Below are positions 1 through 8,401 of a stretch of DNA of 64,000 nucleotides, piece by piece (position 1 is the stretch's first letter; the number at the start of each line of letters is the position of its first letter). A program made the translations under genes and the position numbers. Origin of the DNA: Clostridiales bacterium (GTDB taxonomy: Bacteria > Bacillota > Clostridia > Saccharofermentanales > Saccharofermentanaceae); assembly GCA_017510605.1 (NCBI GenBank), contig JAFWMQ010000009.1:1-64000 (forward strand). The letters are read 5' to 3'. The notes under the pieces are model-generated. The model made no database searches, had not been told where the DNA came from, and saw only the letters and a list, made by a program, of their open reading frames with translations.

Positions 1-20
1 AGGGTATAAGACTCTCAACC

Positions 21-140
<120 letters not shown>

Positions 141-144
141 AAAT

Positions 145-220
145 TCCTCGATAGCTCAGTCGGTAGAGCGTTCGGCTGTTAACCGAAATGTCACAGGTTC
201 AAGTCCTGTTCGGGGAGCCA
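145..220 (+). tRNA. tRNA-Asn (GTT)
   Basis: Full cloverleaf. The acceptor strand TCCTCGA (145-151) pairs with TCGGGGA (210-216) with one G-U pair. The anticodon arm is TTCGG-CTGTTAA-CCGAA with anticodon GTT, the T-arm carries GGTTCAAGTCC, and CCA (218-220) is encoded. It sits 4 nt after the 5S rRNA and shares its terminator. Confidence 0.96.
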
Positions 221-256
221 AAGGGTTGTCTCATTAATTTGAGACAACCCTTTTTT
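221..256 (+). terminator. rRNA/tRNA operon terminator
   Basis: AAGGGTTGTCTCA pairs with the reverse-complement arm ending in ACCCTT across a short AATT-containing loop, followed by a run of six T. It directly follows the tRNA CCA end and would terminate the rRNA operon. Confidence 0.93.
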
Positions 257-456
257 GTTTCTCTTTGTCAGTTATTCCTACCCCCCTAAATGTAAACAAT
301 TCGCTCGAAATGTTTATTCTCTATTGTTTTTATATTATATTTATTTGGTGGGGAAATCTTCATAAATATTTGATAATCGATTTTGCAGATTATCTTTAGG
401 ATAGTTACTCATCAGGTTTATTCGTGTTTTGTTAAAAGAGGGTAGGAGGAATCCAA

Positions 457-3249
457 ATGAAGTCCGTTTCAATCAAAAAGTCCGTTTGCATCATTCTCAG
501 CACACTGATCACGCTCGCATTTCTCCTGTCCAACGCTGCAGGCATTTTACCCGGGCATAATATTGTTCGGGCAGATGGTGGGCACAGTCACTCCGGGGCA
601 TTGGATGAAAATAAAGATGATCATAACGGATGGACAGCCTGGGATAATGCTTCAGACCTTCCTACAGATGATGGATCTTATTATCTCACGACAGATGTTA
701 CGTTAGAAAAACCATGGGAAGTTCCTTATGCCTATATTTCGTTTACAAAGACAACCAATATTTGCTTAAACGGACACTCTATAACAGCAAATGGTGATTT
801 TGATGCGATCATCATTGATGGAAGAGGTTCGATACTAAATCTCTACGATGAAAGTGGAAACAGTGGAATGATTACTCATGCTGAGAATAAAGATGGAAGA
901 GGGGTTTATCTTCAAGAGGGAACATTCAATATGTATGGCGGAACTATTTCGGGAAACAACTCGGATTTTGGAGCTGGCATAGGTGGTGATTCATCCAATG
1001 TAGCAGTAGCAAGAATCTACGGCGGGAAGATTACAGGAAATACAGCCGTACATGGTGGTGGTATAGGTCTTAGAGGTTTTACAGGAATTTATACACCAAC
1101 AATAGAAATCTATGGCGGCGAAATATCAGGTAACTCAGCCACCGATGGAGGCGGTGTATGTGTATATTATGGAACAGTCGTATTATCCGGAGGAACTATT
1201 TCAGGAAACGAAGCTCGCTTTGGTGGCGGCGTTCGCATTTTAAATGACGACGAAACATTTACTATGTCTGGGGGAACTATTTCGGGAAACACAGCCCCAA
1301 CTGGTGGGGGGGTGTATTTATGTGGTGGGACGTTTAATATGTCCGGCGGAATAATTACAAATAACACGGCAAGTAGTTGGGAACAAAGGGACGATAATGT
1401 TAATATTTCATGGGGCGAATTTAATCCGAGTGGAACCGCTGTAATAGATGGCGGATTAGATTCTAGCGATTATACTACCATTTGTTATAAAGCAAATGGT
1501 GGCACTGGGACTATGGCCTCACAAATAATAAGGAAGAACGTTGACTCACAATTATCTGAAAACACTTTTGTTTTCAGTAACAAGAATTTTGCCGTTTGGA
1601 ACACTGAGCCTGACGGAAAAGGCACATTTTACAATGACAAACAACTTGTTAATGTGATTGATACCAGAGGATTGACACTTTATGCACTATGGTCTCCTTT
1701 TACGATAACGTTCGCGGATGAAGATGGTACTGAACTCTCAAGCAAAGAATACGCATATGGAACTGCTGCAGCTGATATTACAAAGCCAACCACCAATCCA
1801 ACAAAGGCACCAACAGATCAATACTCATATACGTTCGATGGATGGACACCTGAGATTACAGATGTAAAGTGTAATGCTACATATACTGCAAAATATAATT
1901 CCACAGTAAACAAGTACACTATAACGTTCGTAGATGAAGATGGTACTGAGCTCTCAAGCGAGAAATACGACTACGGTACTGCTGCAGCTGATATTGTAAA
2001 GCCTGCTGATCCTACAAAGGCGCCAACAGCTCAGAATACATATACGTTTGATGGATGGACACCTGATGTCGCAGATGTTACGGGAGATGCGACATATACT
2101 GCAACATATTCTTCCAGTATAAATGAATACACAATAAAGTTTGTAGATGACACAGGAAAGGAGTTGTCTTCTGCGAAATATGACTATGGTACAAAAGCAG
2201 CTGATATCGTGATACCAGATACTGATAAAGCAGCAACACCCCAGTATACGTATGAGTTCAAAAACTGGGATAAGGTAATAACCGATGTAATCGCAGATGC
2301 AACATATACTGCCGTATATACAACGACTGTAAATAAATATACTGTCAAGTTTGTTAATGAAGATGGTACAGTAGTCTCGAGCAAACAATACGATTATGGT
2401 ACAAAAGCAGCAGATATCACAAAGCCTGCTGATCCGACAAAGACAGGAACAACTCAGTACACATATACATTCGACGGATGGACTCCTGAGATTAAAGATG
2501 TAACCGGAGATGCAACATATACAGCTAAGTTTTCTTCTACAGTAAACAAGTATACAGTCAAGTTCGTTAATGAAGACGGAACAGTTCTTCAGTCATCAGA
2601 GGTTGCCTATGGTGAGACACCTTCTTATACAGGAAAGACACCTGTAAAAGCGGATACTGAGGACTATACATACATTTTCTCAGGATGGTCACCTGAGATC
2701 TCCAAGGTAACAGGAGATTCAACTTATAAAGCAGTCTTTACAGAGAAACAAAAGGTAGGAACATACTATCTGAAGAACATCGAAGGAGACGGTAAGGGCG
2801 GAGATATCATCGCAACATTCGGCAGGACCGAAAATGATGAAAATGCAATTAATTATCTGGACAAAGTAAAGGCAGACGGAAAGGTGCTGACGAGGGATAA
2901 AGACTACACTGCAAAAAAGGGAAGTGTAATCATAACGATAAAGAAGGCATATCTTGATACTTTAAGTGAAGGAACACATACTCTCGAAGTTTGCTTTACT
3001 GACGGCGCATCCGTTACATTGGATTTCACTGTAAAGCATCAGGCAAAATACCATGTAGGTACAAACACAAATGCTAACGCAGCTACGAGCACGAATACGA
3101 ATACCAATACAAAGGCCCAGGCAAGCGTACCCGCAACAGGCGAGAAGGTTGCAAAGACAGTATTTATCGGTGCAGGATGTGTTATCCTGGCGTGCGCTCT
3201 TGCAGGTGGTGTTTTCGCAATGAAGATAAAGAGAAAAGAAGAAGCGTAA
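457..3249 (+). CDS. LPXTG-like cell-wall-anchored repeat surface protein
   Basis: A 930-residue surface protein. The N-terminus has a basic start, a hydrophobic stretch at about 10-30 and a probable signal-peptidase site near residue 40. Residues about 110-330 carry right-handed beta-helix-type repeats with 'GGTISGN' turns. From about 345 to 745 there are repeats of roughly 60-70 residues of the type 'YTFDGWTPE...TYTAKY...VNKYTVKFV', resembling InlB B-repeat/Flg_new (Listeria-Bacteroides) domains. The C-terminus is an NTNTNT-rich linker, the sorting-like motif VPATGE, a hydrophobic helix and KIKRKEEA, which is the tripartite sortase signal with V in place of L. The start is supported by TAGGAGGA 6 nt upstream. 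It is monocistronic with its own terminator. Role inferred: adhesin or host/plant-surface binding; ligand unknown. Confidence 0.85.
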   Translation: MKSVSIKKSVCIILSTLITLAFLLSNAAGILPGHNIVRADGGHSHSGALDENKDDHNGWTAWDNASDLPTDDGSYYLTTDVTLEKPWEVPYAYISFTKTTNICLNGHSITANGDFDAIIIDGRGSILNLYDESGNSGMITHAENKDGRGVYLQEGTFNMYGGTISGNNSDFGAGIGGDSSNVAVARIYGGKITGNTAVHGGGIGLRGFTGIYTPTIEIYGGEISGNSATDGGGVCVYYGTVVLSGGTISGNEARFGGGVRILNDDETFTMSGGTISGNTAPTGGGVYLCGGTFNMSGGIITNNTASSWEQRDDNVNISWGEFNPSGTAVIDGGLDSSDYTTICYKANGGTGTMASQIIRKNVDSQLSENTFVFSNKNFAVWNTEPDGKGTFYNDKQLVNVIDTRGLTLYALWSPFTITFADEDGTELSSKEYAYGTAAADITKPTTNPTKAPTDQYSYTFDGWTPEITDVKCNATYTAKYNSTVNKYTITFVDEDGTELSSEKYDYGTAAADIVKPADPTKAPTAQNTYTFDGWTPDVADVTGDATYTATYSSSINEYTIKFVDDTGKELSSAKYDYGTKAADIVIPDTDKAATPQYTYEFKNWDKVITDVIADATYTAVYTTTVNKYTVKFVNEDGTVVSSKQYDYGTKAADITKPADPTKTGTTQYTYTFDGWTPEIKDVTGDATYTAKFSSTVNKYTVKFVNEDGTVLQSSEVAYGETPSYTGKTPVKADTEDYTYIFSGWSPEISKVTGDSTYKAVFTEKQKVGTYYLKNIEGDGKGGDIIATFGRTENDENAINYLDKVKADGKVLTRDKDYTAKKGSVIITIKKAYLDTLSEGTHTLEVCFTDGASVTLDFTVKHQAKYHVGTNTNANAATSTNTNTNTKAQASVPATGEKVAKTVFIGAGCVILACALAGGVFAMKIKRKEEA

Positions 3250-3274
3250 TAAAGGAATAATCTTTCATACGATC

Positions 3275-3304
3275 AAAACCCCGGCAGGTTGCTGTCGGGG
3301 TTTT
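3275..3304 (+). terminator. Terminator of the surface protein gene
   Basis: AAAACCCCGGCAG pairs with CTGTCGGGGTTTT (13 pairs, one G-U) around a 4-nt loop GTTG and ends in TTTT. It lies 25 nt after the stop codon at 3249. Confidence 0.93.
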
Positions 3305-3308
3305 CTAT

Positions 3309-3717
3309 TCCTTACATTAAGAATAATCTGTAACTGATCTCCATAAAAATACTGGTGGGTTGTGATGGTTCAATCCCTGATTCACAAAATCTCTCACGAT
3401 TCGTCGCCCTAACGTGAGAGAAAACGTGAATTTTCGAGATTATTGCTAAAAACTTTCATGTTTTGAGGCCGGAGTGTGAGAGAAAACGTGAATTTAAGGC
3501 TCTTTGGAAAAGATGTGGGAACAATAAATTATCGCTGCAAGGATCATCATAATAGAATTTGAGGGTAAACTTGAGGGTGTACCCTCAAATCCTGCCTCAT
3601 TTTTATCCACAATTACATAATTTGAGGGTAAACTCGCGGGTGCACCCTCAAATTCCGCCGCAAATACAGCGCATATCCCACGTCTTTTCCAAAGAGTCGA
3701 ATTAAAGGAATGTAAGG
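3309..3717. repeat. Intergenic cluster of nested inverted repeats
   Basis: No credible gene is seen between 3305 and 3890. The stretch is built of repeats. GTGAGAGAAAACGTGAATTT occurs twice (3414-3433, 3476-3495), with an inverted partner TTCACAAAATCTCTCACG near 3381-3398. Two 21-bp arms, CTCTTTGGAAAAGATGTGGG (3500-) and its complement (3676-3696), match except at one position. Between them lie two GAGGGT/ACCCTC palindromes (3557-3590, 3619-3654). CCTTACATT near 3310 reappears inverted near 3708. It could be a MITE-like element or a transcribed structured RNA; the sequence alone does not decide. Confidence 0.6.
3557..3654. repeat. Two GAGGGT/ACCCTC palindromic repeats
   Basis: Copy 1 has arms ATTTGAGGGT (3557-3566) and ACCCTCAAAT (3581-3590). 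Copy 2 has arms AATTTGAGGGT (3619-3629) and ACCCTCAAATT (3644-3654). Each holds a second internal GGGTG just before the right arm. The same design occurs at 10491-10589 and in degraded form at about 12452-12475, so this is a dispersed family. Confidence 0.75.
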
Positions 3718-3772
3718 ATGTTTAGGTCACAGCTTTAAATATCGTCTCATACCGATATCATCCGACAGGATA

Positions 3773-3811
3773 GTTAAGTTTAAGTTAAGGTTTAGCGCTT
3801 TTTAGGTTAAG
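3773..3811 (+). promoter_or_regulatory. GTTAAG direct repeats in 11-bp phase (candidate response-regulator site)
   Basis: GTTAAG is found at 3773-3778, 3784-3789 and 3806-3811, with TTTAAG at 3779-3784. The GTTAAG starts differ by 11 and 22 bp, so all lie on one helix face, as expected for tandem OmpR-family sites. A possible -10 (TAGAAT, about 3822-3827) follows. A similar TTTAAG array lies upstream of the ABC transporter at 12496-12533. Confidence 0.45.
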
Positions 3812-3890
3812 GTTCGTCATTTAGAATGATGATCATAAGGGACAGGTAATCATAAAACCTATCGAAAATAACTTGGAAAGAGGCGCAAAT

Positions 3891-4697
3891 ATGTGGAATA
3901 GGAAAAGTGTAAAGGAAAGGGGTAAGAAAGCGTTTACCCTGAATTTTTGGAAGTGTGTACTTGTAGCGTTGATCCTGAGTATAGTAATCGGATCGGCAAG
4001 CAGCGGATTTAACGGAGGCGCGTTCCCTGCGTTAACTGACAGATTCGGTAACTCTGACGTAGAAACTGATGATGTTATAGATGAATACACAGATGAGGAT
4101 ATGGATGATGTAGATGTTGACCAGGATGGATTAACAATCACCTGGAACGAAGATGAAGAACAGATTCCGACAGGCGTATTTATCGCAATATTCCTCTTCT
4201 GCGTCGTAATCTCTCTCATAGCTACGGCAATCGGACTTCTTCTCAAGTATTTACTGCTTACCCCGTTCGAGTTCGGATGCAGAAAGTTCTTCAGGAAGAA
4301 TCTGGATGAACCCGCAAGACTCAGCAACATAGTATATGTTTTCGATTCACACTATAAGAATGTAATCAAGACAGCCTTCTTAAGAGATCTTTTTATCTGG
4401 CTCTGGAGCCTGCTGTTCATCATTCCGGGAATCATCAAAGCATATGAGTACAGATTGGTACCTTATATCGTCAGCGAGAATCCTTCTATGAACTTTAAGG
4501 ATGCTTTGGCTGAGAGCAAGAAGCTCATGACGGGCAATAAATGGAAGACATTCGTACTTGATCTTTCATTTATCGGCTGGGATCTCCTTTCAGGATTGAC
4601 ATTAGGCATCCTCGAGATCTTCTTTGTAGGACCTTACAAGGCTTCAACAGACGCAGCTCTTTATGAGACACTTAAGTATGGTATCGATGCAAAATAA
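3891..4697 (+). CDS. DUF975 family integral membrane protein
   Basis: A 268-residue membrane protein opening with 'MWNRKSVKERGKKAF...FWKCVLVALIL', the hallmark of the DUF975 family. An in-frame TTG exists at 3873, but ATG 3891 has AAAGAGG about 7 nt upstream and gives the family-typical N-terminus. Hydrophobic helices lie near residues 23-40, 100-125, 155-185 and 225-250. An acidic loop ('DDVIDEYTDEDMDDVDVDQD', about residues 60-80) is unusual. The gene is followed by a hairpin and then a two-component system. Function of the family is unknown; the upstream phased repeats suggest response-regulator control. Confidence 0.8.
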   Translation: MWNRKSVKERGKKAFTLNFWKCVLVALILSIVIGSASSGFNGGAFPALTDRFGNSDVETDDVIDEYTDEDMDDVDVDQDGLTITWNEDEEQIPTGVFIAIFLFCVVISLIATAIGLLLKYLLLTPFEFGCRKFFRKNLDEPARLSNIVYVFDSHYKNVIKTAFLRDLFIWLWSLLFIIPGIIKAYEYRLVPYIVSENPSMNFKDALAESKKLMTGNKWKTFVLDLSFIGWDLLSGLTLGILEIFFVGPYKASTDAALYETLKYGIDAK

Positions 4698-4730
4698 CAT
4701 TGGGAATAGGAATAGGTTATAATAAATTCA

Positions 4731-4756
4731 GCCGGGGAAGACCAGTCTTCTCCGGC
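4731..4756 (+). terminator. Hairpin between DUF975 gene and response regulator
   Basis: GCCGGGGAAGA pairs with TCTTCTCCGGC (11 pairs including one G-U) around CCAG. The T-run is poor (ATTTGTG), so it is either a weak terminator or an mRNA-processing hairpin in front of the response-regulator gene. Confidence 0.5.
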
Positions 4757-4779
4757 CGGATTTGTGAATGGAGGGTATT

Positions 4780-5463
4780 ATGAGCAATAAGGTTCTGATC
4801 GCAGATGATGAGAATGAGATCCGTAATCTTTTAAGGCTTTATCTTGAGAATGATGGTTTCCAGGTAGCAGATGTTGCTTCAGGTACGGAAGTTGCGGGAG
4901 CTATGGAGGAATTCAAGCCTGATATCGTTCTTCTTGATGTCATGATGCCCGGTAAGGACGGAATTCATGTTCTCAAAGAGATCAGGGAGATAAGCAATGT
5001 TCCCGTTATGATAATTTCTGCACGCACCGCTGATGCCGAGAGGATACTTGGCCTTAATGTCGGCGCCGATGATTATATCTGCAAGCCTTTTAATCCATTG
5101 GAAGTCGTCGCCAGAGTAAAGTCTGCATTAAGAAGGTTTTATGCTTTGGGCGGCGGGGAAGAGCAGACAGAAACCATTACATGCGGAGATCTTGTTCTTG
5201 ATACAGAAAAATGTCTTCTCTTAAAAGCCGGCAAGCCGATGGAACTGACATCTGTCGAGTATAAGATAATGGAACTTCTCATGAATCATCCCGGCAAGGT
5301 CTTTACCAAGCAGCAGATCTATGAATATGCCTGGGGTGAGGACTTCTTTGTTGCAGACAATAATATTATGGTTGCGATAAGCAAGCTCAGGACAAAACTT
5401 GATGAAGATCCTTCAAAATACATTAAGACGCTCCGCGGACTGGGATATCGTCTGGATGCCTGA
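4780..5463 (+). CDS. OmpR/PhoB-family response regulator
   Basis: A 227-residue DNA-binding response regulator. The receiver domain (about 1-120) carries the acidic pair D9/D10, the phospho-acceptor D53 in 'VLLDVMMPG', and K102 in 'CKPF'. A winged-helix Trans_reg_C domain (about 130-225) ends with 'LRGLGYRLD'. ATG 4780 is preferred over the in-frame ATG at 4768 because GGAGGG (4770-4775) sits just upstream of 4780. The cognate kinase follows 46 nt later. A TGTAACATTGTTACA palindrome lies in the gap, so the kinase could be expressed separately. Target genes unknown; the phased TTAAG repeats at 3773 are a plausible target. Confidence 0.93.
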   Translation: MSNKVLIADDENEIRNLLRLYLENDGFQVADVASGTEVAGAMEEFKPDIVLLDVMMPGKDGIHVLKEIREISNVPVMIISARTADAERILGLNVGADDYICKPFNPLEVVARVKSALRRFYALGGGEEQTETITCGDLVLDTEKCLLLKAGKPMELTSVEYKIMELLMNHPGKVFTKQQIYEYAWGEDFFVADNNIMVAISKLRTKLDEDPSKYIKTLRGLGYRLDA

Positions 5464-5484
5464 TTTTTATATGTTTTCGTGCTG

Positions 5485-5499
5485 TGTAACATTGTTACA
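5485..5499. promoter_or_regulatory. TGTAACATTGTTACA palindrome
   Basis: A near-perfect 15-bp palindrome (TGTAACA-T-TGTTACA) in the 46-nt gap between response regulator and kinase, ending about 10 nt before the kinase start. The same sequence, or its complement, occurs at 26540-26554, 49534-49548 and 56041-56075. This is a candidate shared operator; the cognate regulator is unknown. Confidence 0.5.
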
Positions 5500-5509
5500 A
5501 AGAGGTTAG

Positions 5510-6739
5510 ATGATGGCAAATAATCATAAAAGCAGTGAGAGACAGCTTAAAGGCTTTTTGCTCTCAAGATTTTTCCTGATTCTTGCGGTTGTCAGCATCG
5601 TCGAGTTGATCGTTGTTGCTCTGACAAATGCTTATCTGATACCTTCACTCGTAATGATCACAAATTACGACAAGGTCATTCTTATCGATGGCGCAGAAGG
5701 ACTTTTTATTGTTGTATTTGTTTTGATCGCGACCTGGGCCGGAAATAAGATCCTGCCGTTTTTCCGCATATCTCCCGTAGATGTAAATTCATTTCTAGAG
5801 AAGATTCTTGCCAGGCGCGGATTTGCAAATCTGGATACTGCCGAGGCGACTGAGACGCTGCGTGCTATAAGCCAGGAACCGAAGGCTGTTATTCCGATCG
5901 TATTATCGGGTGTTCTGGTCGCTTTCGTTCTTATACTGCCTTATGTGGTGGGGGGAGTGATCTTCTCGTTATCCGTTGCACGCGGGATCAGAAGACTTCA
6001 GCGTGAGAAGGAAGCGGCAAGGATCAAAGATGAGAAGCGCAGATATCTCATGATCTCCAACATAGTCCATGACTTAAAGACTCCGATGACCACCGTTTAC
6101 GGCTATGCAAAAGCATTGAACGATGGGTTGGTCCCTTTGGAAAAACAGGCGGAATACCACGAAGCCATAATGGCGAAAACAGACAGGATGAACGAAGTTG
6201 TAGCGCTGCTCCTTGATTATGTAAAGCTCGACAGCGAGGGCTTCGCGATAAAGAAAGTTCGACTGGATATTTGCGAACTGGTCCGTTCCTGCTGTGCATT
6301 CTGTTTTACTGATATCGAGTCTGCAGGCGATGAAATTGATGTATGCATTCCTGAACGTTCAATATATATAAATGCGGACAGCATGCAGCTCTCACGCGTT
6401 ATTACTAACCTGATAACAAATGCGATCAGGCATAATCCGAAAGGCACGAAAATAAAGGTGTCAGTTACTTCAGATTCTTTGTCGACAGCAGATGATGTCA
6501 GGATATTTGTTGCCGATACCGGGGATGAGATCCCGGCTCCTTTGAATGAACAGATTTTCGAGCCGTTCGTAACAGGCGATGAATCGCGCGCATCGGGCTC
6601 AGGAACAGGACTTGGACTTGCTCTTTCCACGCGTATCTGCGACATGCACGGGTTTAAATTAAAGCTCGTACAAAAGCCTGAGATCCACCGTTACCGCCTG
6701 GGAGAAGAATATCAGAAGGTATTTGTTATCGCGATGTGA
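5510..6739 (+). CDS. Sensor histidine kinase
   Basis: About 409 residues. Hydrophobic helices at about 16-38, 62-78 and 128-157 place it in the membrane. HisKA follows with phospho-acceptor H187 in 'IVHDLKTPMTTVYGYA'. The HATPase_c domain has the N box 'NAIRHNPKG', the G1 box 'DTGDEI' and the G2 motif 'GTGLGLAL'. No clear extracellular sensor domain is seen between the helices, so it may sense the membrane or a partner protein. Two ATGs stand in tandem (5510, 5513) after AGAGG. It pairs with the response regulator just upstream. Confidence 0.92.
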   Translation: MMANNHKSSERQLKGFLLSRFFLILAVVSIVELIVVALTNAYLIPSLVMITNYDKVILIDGAEGLFIVVFVLIATWAGNKILPFFRISPVDVNSFLEKILARRGFANLDTAEATETLRAISQEPKAVIPIVLSGVLVAFVLILPYVVGGVIFSLSVARGIRRLQREKEAARIKDEKRRYLMISNIVHDLKTPMTTVYGYAKALNDGLVPLEKQAEYHEAIMAKTDRMNEVVALLLDYVKLDSEGFAIKKVRLDICELVRSCCAFCFTDIESAGDEIDVCIPERSIYINADSMQLSRVITNLITNAIRHNPKGTKIKVSVTSDSLSTADDVRIFVADTGDEIPAPLNEQIFEPFVTGDESRASGSGTGLGLALSTRICDMHGFKLKLVQKPEIHRYRLGEEYQKVFVIAM

Positions 6740-6773
6740 TGCAAGGTTTTTTCAAATTGGCATAAGATGTTTT

Positions 6774-6802
6774 TTGAAGTAAAATCAAACGGTTATTATA
6801 TC
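6774..6802 (+). promoter_or_regulatory. Candidate promoter of the lipoprotein gene
   Basis: TTGAAG (6774-6779), a 17-bp spacer, then TATATC (6797-6802). The start codon is 20 nt further at 6823. Confidence 0.35.
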
Positions 6803-6822
6803 TGCTGAATAGAGGGAAGATA

Positions 6823-7680
6823 ATGACTTTCACGAACAGATTAGAAATTTTGAGAATGACTGCAACTGTTATCTTGCTGGCTGTTGCTGTTATTCTGCTT
6901 TGCTCATGCAGCATTGCAAGTAAGAAAGATCTTATACGCTACGCAAAGAATCACTATGGTGCCTGTGAATTCATAAGCGAGGAACATAAAGGCAGCGGTA
7001 ACAGTGAATACCGTACGGTCTATCTCAAAGATAAAGAGACAGGCATTGAGTATAAAGTTACTACACGCTTAAGTGATATAAATATTGACGGAAGTGTCTT
7101 CGGATATACGGAGGGAAAGTATTCTGATTTTGAGCAAAAGTATACAGAGTATGTGCTCGGGGAAGCGGGGACTGAGATAAAAGCTCTTGAACGGGAATAC
7201 GGCCTGGTATGCGATTTCCCGAATATTACTTTTAATAGCAGAGTCTCAGGACCGGATGCTGAAAAAGCTGTGAAAAAACTCAGTGAGATCGTAAAGAAAT
7301 ACGACACCAAAGATCTTTGTCCTTCCGAGCATCTGGTGTTTGCCGAAGTGACTGTTTATGTCGGAGCATATGACGCCAAGACAGATAAGTGGAGCGCTTC
7401 TTCCGAATATGAAGTTATAGATTACGTTCATGCCCATTACGATGCGGATGCGGTATTCTGCGATTCCATAGGCGCTTATCTTGAAGAGTTCCTGTCATAC
7501 GATGAGATAAGCAAACTTATTTCTGATAATAATGAAAGCCAATGCGGAAAAGCATATTATTTCCGGGATAAAGACGGCAACCTTTTTATCGCGATAGATC
7601 TTAGGGACTATGGTATAGATAACGGCGGAATAAGGCTTTTCCGTGATACTTCATACGGAATGGAAGAGATATATTATTAA
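6823..7680 (+). CDS. Putative lipoprotein of unknown function
   Basis: A 285-residue protein. The N-terminal hydrophobic helix (residues 12-26) ends in the lipobox-like L26-C27-S28-C29, so C29 is the likely lipidated residue. The rest is acidic, soluble and mixed alpha/beta, with no motif I recognise. A GAGGGAAG ribosome site precedes the ATG. It lies between two two-component systems and 19 nt before the second response regulator, so it may be co-transcribed with that pair and act as an accessory sensor on the outer membrane face. That role is inference from position only. Confidence 0.7.
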   Translation: MTFTNRLEILRMTATVILLAVAVILLCSCSIASKKDLIRYAKNHYGACEFISEEHKGSGNSEYRTVYLKDKETGIEYKVTTRLSDINIDGSVFGYTEGKYSDFEQKYTEYVLGEAGTEIKALEREYGLVCDFPNITFNSRVSGPDAEKAVKKLSEIVKKYDTKDLCPSEHLVFAEVTVYVGAYDAKTDKWSASSEYEVIDYVHAHYDADAVFCDSIGAYLEEFLSYDEISKLISDNNESQCGKAYYFRDKDGNLFIAIDLRDYGIDNGGIRLFRDTSYGMEEIYY

Positions 7681-7699
7681 TTCGTAAGGAGACAAGAAG

Positions 7700-8401
7700 T
7701 TGAGATACGATTGCCTGATAATTGATGATGAGAAGGAACTTGCTAACAATACCTGCGAGTATTTCAATATGTTCGATGTTAAGACCGTTGCCGTTTATTC
7801 AAGCGCCGAGGCGGATGAGTTCCTTAAGAACAATGAGCCCGCGCTGGTGCTTCTTGATATCAACCTTTCTGACGGAAGCGGCTTTGATCTCTGCAAGAAG
7901 ATTCGTCAGACTCTTAACATCCCAATACTTTTTATCTCTGCCAGAAATACGGATGACGATAAGATCATTGCGCTTAATATCGGAGGCGACGATTATATCG
8001 AGAAGCCTTATTCTCTCGGCGTTCTGCTCGCAAAGGTTAAGGTCGTTCTCAAGCGTTTTGCAGGAAATGCCGAAACGGAAGTCTCGAAAAAGACCGACTA
8101 CGATGACGGCTATCTCAGGACGGATTCCGCAAACAAAGCTGTTTACGTAAACGGCGAAGAGAAGAAGATCACGTCTATCGAATGGAAACTTCTTGAATAC
8201 CTGATCGAAAATAAAAACAGGCTTGTTACCAAAAATGAGATCTTCGATAAAGTCTGGAACGACAAGTTCACAACAGACGGAACTTTGAATGTTCACATCA
8301 GAAAGATAAGAGAAGCGATCGAGAAAGATGCCCAGGATCCGAAGTACATAGTTACTGTCTGGAAAGAGGGCTATAAGTTTATTGCTCCGGGAGACAACTG
8401 A
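7700..8401 (+). CDS. OmpR-family response regulator (TTG start)
   Basis: A 233-residue response regulator with receiver residues D9/D10, D53 in 'VLLDINLSDGS' and K in 'IEKPYS'. A winged-helix output domain (about 133-231) ends in 'TVWKEGYKF'. The start is TTG at 7700, with AAGGAG (7686-7691) 8 nt upstream; no ATG or GTG suits the receiver N-terminus. Its stop overlaps the kinase start (TGATG), so translation is coupled. The arrangement resembles peptide-antibiotic-sensing systems of Firmicutes that control BceAB/MacB-like exporters, and such an exporter lies at 12.6 kb. Confidence 0.92.
   Translation: MRYDCLIIDDEKELANNTCEYFNMFDVKTVAVYSSAEADEFLKNNEPALVLLDINLSDGSGFDLCKKIRQTLNIPILFISARNTDDDKIIALNIGGDDYIEKPYSLGVLLAKVKVVLKRFAGNAETEVSKKTDYDDGYLRTDSANKAVYVNGEEKKITSIEWKLLEYLIENKNRLVTKNEIFDKVWNDKFTTDGTLNVHIRKIREAIEKDAQDPKYIVTVWKEGYKFIAPGDN

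Noticed and set aside
3305..3890. Small coding genes in the repeat-rich gap
   Set aside because: The only long frame is a minus-strand shadow of the DUF975 gene; no start with a ribosome site gives a plausible protein.
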